A DNA stretch of 64,000 bases, from positions 1 through 64,000 of the forward strand of contig JBELHW010000004.1 in assembly GCA_042091225.1 (NCBI GenBank), in the 5' to 3' direction. The stretch's first letter is position 1. Each line of letters begins with the position of its first letter. Below the pieces are notes generated by a model, which saw nothing but the letters and a program-made list of their open reading frames with translations, did no database searches and was not told where the DNA came from. The translations under genes were made by a program, and so were the position numbers. The stretch is from JABAYQ01 sp042091225 (lineage in GTDB: Bacteria > Bacteroidota > Bacteroidia > Flavobacteriales > UBA7312). Shown one piece after another: positions 1 to 6,677 of this stretch.

Positions 1-1
1 A

Positions 2-376
2 AAAGACAACACAGCAATGACATTAGTTTTGGCTTTAAGCTATGGGTCTAGAGACGAAATTATAAAAGCAACTAAGTTCATTGCTCAAGAAGTTGCTCAA
101 AACAAACTCAAAGTTGAAGATATTAATGAACATACAATTGCTCAGAAATTGTATACTCACAATATCCCAGATCCTGAATTGTTAATTAGAACTAGTGGAG
201 AATACAGAATTAGCAACTTTCTCTTATGGCAAATTGCTTATTCCGAATTATACTTTACAGATGTTCTATGGCCAGAATTTACTATGGATCACCTTAACGA
301 AGCAATAATAAATTATCAAAATAGAGAGAGAAGGTTTGGTAAAACAAGTGAACAAATTAAAAAAGAAAATGCATAA
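2..376 (+). CDS. uppS: Isoprenyl transferase (undecaprenyl diphosphate synthase), C-terminal part
   Basis: This is the 3' end of a cis-prenyltransferase; the reading frame is open from base 2, so the N-terminus lies outside the window. The family condenses isopentenyl diphosphate with farnesyl diphosphate to make the undecaprenyl carrier of cell-wall synthesis. The conserved C-terminal block is visible: ALSYGSR near the left edge, then RTSGE and RISNFLLWQIAYSEL, which form the diphosphate-binding and dimer region. The stop overlaps the preferred bamA start by 8 bases (ATGCATAA), so the two are likely translationally coupled. An internal ATG at 17 is not the real start because homology continues upstream of it. 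The uppS-bamA-ompH-ompH order is usual in Bacteroidota. Confidence 0.95.
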   Translation, partial: KDNTAMTLVLALSYGSRDEIIKATKFIAQEVAQNKLKVEDINEHTIAQKLYTHNIPDPELLIRTSGEYRISNFLLWQIAYSELYFTDVLWPEFTMDHLNEAIINYQNRERRFGKTSEQIKKENA

Positions 377-2840
377 AAGAATTCTCATAACTTTATTTTG
401 TGTTTTTTCACAACTTTTAGGGTATGCTCAAGTATCTCTAAATAAACAAAATATCGATTACGGTAATCCTAAAGAATATATTGTAGGAGGAATTTCAATA
501 GAAGGAACAAAGTTTTTAGATCATCAAACACTTATACAAATCGCTGGAATTGAAGTTGGACAAACAATACTCATTCCAAGTGATGATGTAACAAAAGCAA
601 TAAAAATTCTTTGGGAACAAGGGCTTTTTTCCGACATTCAAATAACAAAAGATAAGATTGAGGGAAATAAAATTTTCCTTAAATATTTTTTAGAAGAAAG
701 ATCTAGGCTTTCAAAATTCAAGTTTTCAGGAATTAAAAAAGCAGATATTGATGAACTAAGAGATAGAATAAAACTTGTTAGAGGTAAAATACTAACTGAA
801 AACCTTATCAATAACACTAAAAACATAGTCAAAGATTATTTTGTTGAGAAAGGGTTTTATAATATTCAAGTTAATTTATCGCAGGAGGTAGATACTATTA
901 CAAAAAACCATACTATACTAGTTGTAGATATTGATAAAAAAGATAAAGTGAAAATTGCTTCCCTCGACTTTGAAGGAAATTCGGTTTTTAGCGATAAAAA
1001 ACTAAAAAGGTTGATGAAAGATACTAAAGTTAAAAAGAAACTAAGACTTTTTAAATCTTCTAAACTTTTATCCCAGGCCTACACCAATGATAAAGAAAAT
1101 TTAATAGCAAAGTACAACGAAAAGGGATATAGAGACGCTAAAATTACTAGGGACACAATAGGGGTAGATAACGAAGGTAATCTCCTAATAAATATTTCTA
1201 TAAATGAAGGGGATTTATACTACTTTGGTGATATCTCATTTATAGGAAATAGTAAATATTCTAATAAAGAACTTTCTAATATTGTAGGCATTAATAAAGG
1301 TGATATCTATAATGAAAATACGATTCAAACTAGATTATTAGGTAGCCCTGACAGTAGAGATGTACATTCTTTATATTTAGACAATGGTTATTTATTCTCC
1401 CAAGTAAATCCGATCGAAACAAATGTAGATAATGATACTATAAATATCGAAGTACGTATTTATGAAGGTGCTCAAGCAAGAGTAAATCGCGTATCAGTTA
1501 TTGGTAATACCAAAACAAACGATCATGTAATAATGAGAGAAATTAGAACAAGACCTGGTGATCTATTTAATAGATCATTAATTATTCGTTCTAATCGAGA
1601 ACTAGCTACTTTAAACTACTTTAATGCTGAAACTTTAGATATTGATGTAGAGCCAGACGACAAAAACGGAACAGTTGATTTAACATACAAAGTAGAAGAA
1701 AAGTCGTCGGATCAAATAGAGCTTCAAGGAGGTTGGGGTGCAAATAGAGTAATCGGAACCTTTAGAGTATCGTTCAATAATTTCTCATCGAAAAATATTT
1801 TTAAGAAAGGGGCTTGGACACCGTTACCATCAGGTGATGGACAAAGATTAAGTTTGTCTGCTTCCTCAAATGGAGTGCAATACCAATCATATAACATTTC
1901 TTTTACAGAACCTTGGTTGGGAGGAAAAAAACCTAATGCCTTAAGCATAGGCGCTTACCATTCCATTACAACAAATGGCTTAGAAAAAGAAAATGAAAAC
2001 AGAGGTGAGTTTAAGGTTACAGGCTTTTCATTAGGATTAGGAAAAAGACTAAGAGTTCCAGACGATTTCTTTACTCTTTATCAGAACGCAAGCTTTAAAA
2101 AATATTTAGTTGACAACTACAACCTAGGTAATTTCGATGAGGGGATTTTTTATAATTGTAGCTACTCATTTGTATTAGGAAGAAATTCTGTTGACCAACC
2201 GACATTTCCAAGAAAAGGGTCTAACATGAAGCTAACAATTCAGATGACTCCTCCTTATTCTTTATTCGATAATATAGACGATTATGATACTCCCGAAGGT
2301 CTTGAAACTAACAAATGGGTAGAGTACCATAAATGGAATATTGGAGCAAACTGGTTTAGTAGCATAGCAGAAAAATTAGTCCTAAAAACAGACCTTCAAT
2401 ATGGAATTATTGGCAAATATTCTAAAGAAAAATCTTTATCTCAATTCGAAAGATATTATGTGGGTGGTGATGGTTTAAGTGGTTATGCACTAGATGGAAG
2501 AGAAGTAATTGCCCTTAGAGGATATGCTAATAATAGCTTATCATCTGAAAATGGTGCAACCATTTACAATAAATACACGCTAGAAATGCGATATGCTCTT
2601 TCTTTAAACCCACAATCTCCTATTTTTGCTTTAGCATTTTTAGAAGCTGGAAACACTTGGAACAATTTTAATAAATTTAATCCGTTTGATATTAAGAGAT
2701 CTGCCGGAGTTGGTATAAGAATAACAATTCCTATGATTGGAATTATGGGCGTCGACTGGGGTTATGGTTTTGACGATGTTCTTGGAAACCCTGATGCTAA
2801 CGGAGGACAATTTCATTTCTCCATTAATCAACAATTTTAA
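369..2840 (+). CDS. bamA: Outer membrane protein assembly factor BamA
   Basis: An Omp85-family protein of 823 residues that folds and inserts beta-barrel proteins into the outer membrane. Residues 1-21 form a signal peptide ending in GYAQ. From about residue 35 a series of POTRA repeats follows, each with the pattern of a GNxxxSDxxL-like strand and helix (for example EGTKFLDHQTL and FIGNSKYSNKEL). From about residue 440 the 16-strand barrel follows, ending in the aromatic strand FHFSINQQF. I chose ATG 369 over an in-frame ATG at 336: the longer form puts eleven charged residues before the signal peptide and sits deep inside uppS. It is followed 15 bases later by two Skp/OmpH chaperone genes, which fits a shared role in outer-membrane protein delivery. 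Confidence 0.96.
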   Translation: MHKRILITLFCVFSQLLGYAQVSLNKQNIDYGNPKEYIVGGISIEGTKFLDHQTLIQIAGIEVGQTILIPSDDVTKAIKILWEQGLFSDIQITKDKIEGNKIFLKYFLEERSRLSKFKFSGIKKADIDELRDRIKLVRGKILTENLINNTKNIVKDYFVEKGFYNIQVNLSQEVDTITKNHTILVVDIDKKDKVKIASLDFEGNSVFSDKKLKRLMKDTKVKKKLRLFKSSKLLSQAYTNDKENLIAKYNEKGYRDAKITRDTIGVDNEGNLLINISINEGDLYYFGDISFIGNSKYSNKELSNIVGINKGDIYNENTIQTRLLGSPDSRDVHSLYLDNGYLFSQVNPIETNVDNDTINIEVRIYEGAQARVNRVSVIGNTKTNDHVIMREIRTRPGDLFNRSLIIRSNRELATLNYFNAETLDIDVEPDDKNGTVDLTYKVEEKSSDQIELQGGWGANRVIGTFRVSFNNFSSKNIFKKGAWTPLPSGDGQRLSLSASSNGVQYQSYNISFTEPWLGGKKPNALSIGAYHSITTNGLEKENENRGEFKVTGFSLGLGKRLRVPDDFFTLYQNASFKKYLVDNYNLGNFDEGIFYNCSYSFVLGRNSVDQPTFPRKGSNMKLTIQMTPPYSLFDNIDDYDTPEGLETNKWVEYHKWNIGANWFSSIAEKLVLKTDLQYGIIGKYSKEKSLSQFERYYVGGDGLSGYALDGREVIALRGYANNSLSSENGATIYNKYTLEMRYALSLNPQSPIFALAFLEAGNTWNNFNKFNPFDIKRSAGVGIRITIPMIGIMGVDWGYGFDDVLGNPDANGGQFHFSINQQF

Positions 2841-2841
2841 T

Positions 2842-2849
2842 TATCTTAG
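2842..2849 (+). promoter_or_regulatory. Possible -7 element (variant TATCTTAG) for ompH
   Basis: TATCTTAG differs by one base from the Bacteroidota -7 consensus TAnnTTTG. It ends 6 bases before the first ompH ATG, the same spacing as the strict elements in this window. It could give a nearly leaderless secondary transcript inside the bamA operon. Confidence 0.4.
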
Positions 2850-2855
2850 CAATTC

Positions 2856-3362
2856 ATGAAAAATATATTTTTAACAATCTGCCTTTCAATCTTTACCCTT
2901 TCAACTTATGCTCAAAAATTTGCTTATGTAGATAGCGACTATATTTTAGAAAGAATTCCAGAATACCAATCAGCTCAAGATCAGTTAGATAACGTTTCGC
3001 TCAGTTGGCAAACAGAAATTGAGGAAATTTTTCAACAAATTGAACAACTGTATAAAAAGTTTCAGGCAGATCAAATTCTTCTTACTCAAGACATGAAGCA
3101 AAGAAGAGAAAGCGAAATTATTAATAAAGAAAAGGAAGCGAAAGAATTACAACGTAAAAGATTTGGGCCTGATGGAGACTTATTTCTAAAAAGAAAAGAG
3201 TTAATCCAACCTATACAAGATAAAGTATTTAATGCGGTTAATGACTTTTGTCAAGAAAAACGTTATGACGTAATTTTTGACAAATCAAGCGAATTGATTA
3301 TGCTTTATTCTAACCCTAACCTTGACAAAAGTGATGACATCCTAAAAATGTTAGGATACTAA
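2856..3362 (+). CDS. OmpH/Skp family periplasmic chaperone (first copy)
   Basis: A 168-residue OmpH/Skp-like protein. These trimeric jellyfish-shaped chaperones hold unfolded outer-membrane proteins in the periplasm for delivery to BamA. Residues 1-19 are a signal peptide ending in STYAQ. The mature protein begins with the typical FAYVDSDYILERIPEYQ block, continues with a long charged, glutamine-rich coiled coil (about residues 40-115) and ends in a conserved C-terminal strand region (YDVIFDKSSELIMLYSNPN). It lies 15 bases behind bamA and 27 bases before a second, diverged copy, so bamA-ompH-ompH reads as one operon. The family assignment is firm; which client proteins each copy serves cannot be read from the sequence. 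Confidence 0.92.
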   Translation: MKNIFLTICLSIFTLSTYAQKFAYVDSDYILERIPEYQSAQDQLDNVSLSWQTEIEEIFQQIEQLYKKFQADQILLTQDMKQRRESEIINKEKEAKELQRKRFGPDGDLFLKRKELIQPIQDKVFNAVNDFCQEKRYDVIFDKSSELIMLYSNPNLDKSDDILKMLGY

Positions 3363-3389
3363 TAAATTAACTAAATAAAACTAAAAAAA

Positions 3390-3890
3390 ATGAAAAAAGG
3401 ACTCTTAACAATCATGATTGCGGCTTTAACAATTTTATCGACTGAAGCACAAAACAAATTTGGCTATTTAAATTCTAACGAATTATTAGCTAGTATGCCT
3501 GAAAGTGTTGCAATGCAAACTGAACTTGAAGATTATGCTAAGAAATTAGAAAATCAATTATCAGATATGCAATCAGAATACGAAAGAAAGGTAACAGAAT
3601 ACCAACAAAACGAAACAACTTTTTCTGATCTTGTTAAAGAAGATAAAATTAGAGAGATTGAAAGTATTCAAAAAAGAATGGTTGATTTTCAACAAAGTGC
3701 ACAGCAATCGCTAGCACAAAAAGAATCAGAGCTTTTTACTCCTATTAGAGATAAAGCAATGGAAGCTATTCAAGTGGTAGCTAAAGAAGGAAATTATACA
3801 TACATCTTCGATTCTGGAGCTGGTTCTTTTTTATATGTAGACGAAAGTGAAAACGTTATTTCGAAAGTAAAGTCGAAACTTGGAATGTAA
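3390..3890 (+). CDS. OmpH/Skp family periplasmic chaperone (second copy)
   Basis: A second OmpH/Skp-like protein, 166 residues, with a signal peptide (residues 1-20, ending STEAQ). The mature start is KFGYLNSNELLASMPE. A coiled coil follows at about residues 40-120, and the C-terminal YTYIFDSGAGSFLYVDESENV block matches the family fold. It is clearly paralogous to the gene before it but well diverged: this one has the tidier GxLxxxELL start, while the first copy has an extra charged insert after its coiled coil. Tandem ompH genes behind bamA are common in Bacteroidota. A strong intrinsic terminator directly follows, so this is the last gene of the uppS-bamA-ompH-ompH unit. Confidence 0.93.
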   Translation: MKKGLLTIMIAALTILSTEAQNKFGYLNSNELLASMPESVAMQTELEDYAKKLENQLSDMQSEYERKVTEYQQNETTFSDLVKEDKIREIESIQKRMVDFQQSAQQSLAQKESELFTPIRDKAMEAIQVVAKEGNYTYIFDSGAGSFLYVDESENVISKVKSKLGM

Positions 3891-3908
3891 TTTCTTTATA
3901 AAATCTTT

Positions 3909-3938
3909 AAAGCAGTTTGGCAACAAACTGCTTTTTTT
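3909..3938 (+). terminator. Intrinsic terminator after the bamA-ompH operon
   Basis: Ten-base-pair stem AAAGCAGTTT / AAACTGCTTT with a 6-base loop (GGCAAC), running into a T run. It closes the operon before murI. A TTG that would extend murI upstream falls inside this hairpin, which argues against that longer start. Confidence 0.88.
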
Positions 3939-3942
3939 ATGG

Positions 3943-3950
3943 TAATTTTC
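3943..3950 (+). promoter_or_regulatory. Possible -7 element (variant TAATTTTC) for murI
   Basis: TAATTTTC matches seven of eight bases of TAnnTTTG and ends 5 bases before the murI ATG, directly after the upstream terminator. A promoter is needed here, so the site is plausible despite the mismatch. Confidence 0.42.
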
Positions 3951-3955
3951 ACTCA

Positions 3956-4750
3956 ATGAACAACAAACAAGCAATAGGTGTTTTTGACTCAGGAATCGGA
4001 GGACTAACGGTTGCTAATGCAATTAAAAAAGTATTACCAAACGAAAGTATTATCTATTTTGGTGACACAAAACACTTGCCTTATGGTGAAAAATCACCAA
4101 AAGTTATAGCCAAATACTCAAAAAAAATATGCAATTTTCTTATTAAGAAAAATTGTAAAATGATAGTAATTGCCTGTAATACCGCTTCTTCAGTTGCTTA
4201 TGATGTTGTTAAAAAAACATATCCAAACACAACTATAGTTAATGTTATAGATCCTGTTATTCGTTATTTGAACAATCAAGAAAACAGCAATAACGTAGGG
4301 ATTATTGGCACAAAAGGAACAATAAACTCTGGAATTTATTCAAGAAAAATAAAAAAAAATAAGCCTGATATAAAGGTTAAAACCTTAGCCACTCCTCTTT
4401 TAGCTCCAATGATTGAAGAAGGATTTATCAACGACTCAATTAGTAAAACCGTTGTTAATAATTATTTGGAAAACCCAGCTTTATTAGGAATAGAAAAAAT
4501 CATTTTGGCGTGTACCCATTATCCTCTAATAGAAGATATTATAAAAAACTATTATAATAATAAAGTAGAAGTAATCGATTCAGCTACTCAAGTGGCTAAT
4601 TTTATTAGTCAATCTTTAAAAATTAACCAGCTTTTAAGTAATTCACAAGCTTCTTATCGTTTCTATGTTTCTGATTATACCAAATCATTCGAACAATCTG
4701 CAAAATTTTTCTTTGATGAAAACATACATCTTGAAGAAATTATTCTTTAA
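3956..4750 (+). CDS. murI: Glutamate racemase
   Basis: Converts L-glutamate to the D-glutamate used in peptidoglycan precursors. The 264-residue protein shows the family landmarks: GVFDSGIGGLTV near the N-terminus with the catalytic-region Asp-Ser, IYFGDTKHLPYGEKS, the first catalytic cysteine in VIACNTASS and the second in LACTHYPLIED. I chose ATG 3956 because it directly precedes NKQAIGVFDSG, as in homologues, and because the upstream TTG (3917) lies in the terminator stem. Its 3' end overlaps the convergent gene's end by 11 bases. Confidence 0.96.
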   Translation: MNNKQAIGVFDSGIGGLTVANAIKKVLPNESIIYFGDTKHLPYGEKSPKVIAKYSKKICNFLIKKNCKMIVIACNTASSVAYDVVKKTYPNTTIVNVIDPVIRYLNNQENSNNVGIIGTKGTINSGIYSRKIKKNKPDIKVKTLATPLLAPMIEEGFINDSISKTVVNNYLENPALLGIEKIILACTHYPLIEDIIKNYYNNKVEVIDSATQVANFISQSLKINQLLSNSQASYRFYVSDYTKSFEQSAKFFFDENIHLEEIIL

Positions 4751-5255
4751 ACCATTCAGAATATTTTAAATAGTTGTCTGCTATTCCTTCTATTAAAACC
4801 TTAGTTTGTTCTTGGCTCAATGTTTTTACTTTTTTAGCAGGTACTCCTGTATAAATACATCCACTTTCTAAAACTGAGTTTTCTAAAACGACTGATCCCG
4901 CACCAATAATTGTATTGCTCTCAACAACCACATTGTCCATAATAATAGCACCCATTCCGACTAAAACATTGTCTTTAACAGTACATCCGTGTACTATTGC
5001 ATTATGGCCTACAGAAACATTATCACCTATTATTGTTGCATGTTTTTTATAAGTACAATGAATAACTGCTCCATCCTGAATATTAACTTTATTACCTATT
5101 TTAATGAAATTTACGTCGCCACGAATAACTGCATTAAACCAAACACTACAAAAATCTCCCATTTCAACTTGACCTACGATAGTAGCGTTTTGTGCTAAAA
5201 ATATATCTTTCCCAAATTTTGGGGCTACACCAAGAACTTCTTTAATTAAAGCCAT
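4740..5255 (-). CDS. Gamma-carbonic anhydrase family / hexapeptide-repeat protein
   Basis: A 171-residue left-handed beta-helix protein of the YrdA/PaaY/gamma-carbonic anhydrase family. Hexapeptide repeats with I/V/L every sixth position run through most of the chain (NATIVGQVEMGDF, NKVNIQDGAVIH, NTIIGAGSVVLENSVLESG). The three putative metal-binding histidines are present, in VIHC and in VGHNAIVHG. Homologues bind zinc or iron as trimers; few have proven carbonic anhydrase activity, so the true reaction is unknown here. The start at ATG 5255 (MALIKEV) is preferred to an upstream GTG at 5297. It is divergently transcribed from nfuA across 57 bases that hold a -7 element for each direction. 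Confidence 0.88.
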   Translation of the reverse strand: MALIKEVLGVAPKFGKDIFLAQNATIVGQVEMGDFCSVWFNAVIRGDVNFIKIGNKVNIQDGAVIHCTYKKHATIIGDNVSVGHNAIVHGCTVKDNVLVGMGAIIMDNVVVESNTIIGAGSVVLENSVLESGCIYTGVPAKKVKTLSQEQTKVLIEGIADNYLKYSEWFKE

Positions 5256-5267
5256 TTTGTTTTTTCC

Positions 5268-5275
5268 CAAAGATA
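5268..5275 (-). promoter_or_regulatory. -7 promoter element (TATCTTTG) for the gamma-CA-like gene
   Basis: On the minus strand this reads TATCTTTG, an exact TAnnTTTG match, ending 12 bases before the ATG at 5255. Confidence 0.6.
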
Positions 5276-5286
5276 AAAGATTGATG

Positions 5287-5294
5287 TAACTTTG
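5287..5294 (+). promoter_or_regulatory. -7 promoter element (TAACTTTG) for nfuA
   Basis: Exact TAnnTTTG match ending 18 bases before the nfuA ATG at 5313; back to back with the minus-strand element at 5268-5275. Confidence 0.62.
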
Positions 5295-5312
5295 CACACA
5301 AATAATTATACT

Positions 5313-5915
5313 ATGACAAAGATTCCTATATCTCTATATGCTGAAGCAACTCCCAACCCAAAAGTGATGAAGTTTACAGCCAACAAAATGCTTGTTGACA
5401 ATAATATTTATGAATTTTTAAATAGAGCCGAGGCCATTTCATCTCCTCTAGCTTTAGAGCTATTCGGATTTCCATTTGTTGAAAGCGTTTTTATAAGTGG
5501 AAACTTTGTTTCGGTAACAAAAAAACAAAACGATATTGAGTGGTCTGACATAGTGTTAGAGATGAGAGAGTTTATAAGAGATTTTATAGCCGACGGAGGA
5601 AAAGTAATCAACGAAGATGCTCCTATAAAGCTTAATAAAGAGTCTGTAAAACATAAAGAGGAATTAAAAAGAGAATTCTCTGATATTGAAAAGAAAATAG
5701 CAGATCTTTTAGATGAATACGTTCGTCCTGCTGTAGAACAGGATGGTGGTTTTATTTCACTCAAAAAGTTCGAAAAAGGAGTGGTAACCGTTTCTCTTCA
5801 AGGGGCATGTAGTGGTTGTCCTTCTTCGAGCATGACTTTAAAATCTGGTATCGAAGGACTACTAACAAAAATGATGCCAGACGAAGTAGTCGAAGTTATT
5901 GCAGACAATGATTAA
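5313..5915 (+). CDS. nfuA: NifU family Fe-S cluster scaffold/carrier protein
   Basis: A 200-residue Nfu-type protein that carries Fe-S clusters to apo-enzymes in the cytoplasm. The N-terminal Nfu_N domain begins with EATPNPKVMKF (about residues 10-90). The C-terminal NifU domain (about 120-195) contains VRPAVEQDGGFISL and the cluster-binding CxxC in GACSGCPSSSMTLKSGIE. Start ATG 5313 is used; the earlier TTG at 5292 lies inside the promoter element. The stop overlaps the next gene's ATG by 8 bases, so the following outer-membrane protein may be translationally coupled, although the functions are unrelated. Confidence 0.95.
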   Translation: MTKIPISLYAEATPNPKVMKFTANKMLVDNNIYEFLNRAEAISSPLALELFGFPFVESVFISGNFVSVTKKQNDIEWSDIVLEMREFIRDFIADGGKVINEDAPIKLNKESVKHKEELKREFSDIEKKIADLLDEYVRPAVEQDGGFISLKKFEKGVVTVSLQGACSGCPSSSMTLKSGIEGLLTKMMPDEVVEVIADND

Positions 5916-6636
5916 AGAATTAATATTTTTATTTTTATTTTCTAGTTTAGTTACTCAAGCACAAAATGGTTTGTTATTTGGGTTGCAACTCAAACCTATT
6001 GTTCCTAATTCTTATTTTAATGCTAGCGGAATTAGTCAAGATTTTTATAGTGATGATTCTGAATTATATTCATTTAACTTAAAATCACGTATCGGACAAT
6101 CTTTAGGAATGATTGTCAGGCAGAATATCACAAGCTTTGTTTCTTTAGAAAGTGGAATAAATTTCAACCAAAGAAGGTATAAACTTCAAGTAAAAAGTGC
6201 TCCAACAACTGATTTCTCTAACTTCTCAGTCCGTACTTACGAAGTTCCGTTACAATTTTTAGCCTATGTTAAAGTTTCAAATAAATGGTTTCTAAACGGG
6301 TCATTCGGAGTGTCTTACAACATATTCACTTCTAATGTTTATTCAGAAGGAGAGCAAAACCCTTTTTTTTACCAAAATACTATAAGGCGAAAAAAAGGAC
6401 AGTCTGCATTTATTGCAAATTTAGGAACAGAATATAGAACTAGTACAAATGGCTATTATTATTTTGGCATTTCTCTACATCGACCATTAAAAAGTATCGT
6501 TCGAGTTTTCCCTGAATATAATGATGGAACAAACGAATATAATATATCTGCTCCTTCCACAAACTCCGATTTTTTAGAATTAAACGGCAACTTTCTTACT
6601 GTTGACTTCAGATACTTTTTTAAGAATAGCAAATAA
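5908..6636 (+). CDS. Outer membrane beta-barrel protein (PorT-like family)
   Basis: A 242-residue secreted protein with a signal peptide (about residues 1-19, MIKELIFLFLFSSLVTQAQ) followed by alternating amphipathic strands typical of a small eight-stranded barrel: LLFGLQLKPIV, SLGMIVRQNITSFVSLESGINFNQRRY, YEVPLQFLAYVKV, WFLNGSFGVSYNIF and a final FLTVDFRYFF strand ending near the C-terminus. This matches the outer-membrane beta-barrel or PorT-like families common in Bacteroidota. The transported or bound partner is unknown. The ATG at 5908 is inside the end of nfuA; a TTG nine bases upstream is the only alternative. Confidence 0.78.
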   Translation: MIKELIFLFLFSSLVTQAQNGLLFGLQLKPIVPNSYFNASGISQDFYSDDSELYSFNLKSRIGQSLGMIVRQNITSFVSLESGINFNQRRYKLQVKSAPTTDFSNFSVRTYEVPLQFLAYVKVSNKWFLNGSFGVSYNIFTSNVYSEGEQNPFFYQNTIRRKKGQSAFIANLGTEYRTSTNGYYYFGISLHRPLKSIVRVFPEYNDGTNEYNISAPSTNSDFLELNGNFLTVDFRYFFKNSK

Positions 6637-6641
6637 AATCA

Positions 6642-6649
6642 TATATTAG
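6642..6649 (+). promoter_or_regulatory. Possible -7 element (variant TATATTAG)
   Basis: TATATTAG, a one-mismatch variant of TAnnTTTG, ends 28 bases before the next ATG (6678). Weak on its own, but the same TAnnTTAG form recurs before ompH, ftsX and the recombinase remnant. Confidence 0.3.
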
Positions 6650-6677
6650 CATACACCTTACTTAACAAGTTTTTTTA

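Noticed and set aside
336..368. Earlier ATG for bamA
   Set aside because: It adds a lysine-rich stretch before an otherwise complete signal peptide and lies deep in uppS.
3917..3955. Upstream TTG start for murI adding 13 residues
   Set aside because: The codons fall inside the terminator hairpin and a possible -7 element, and the extension lacks family similarity.
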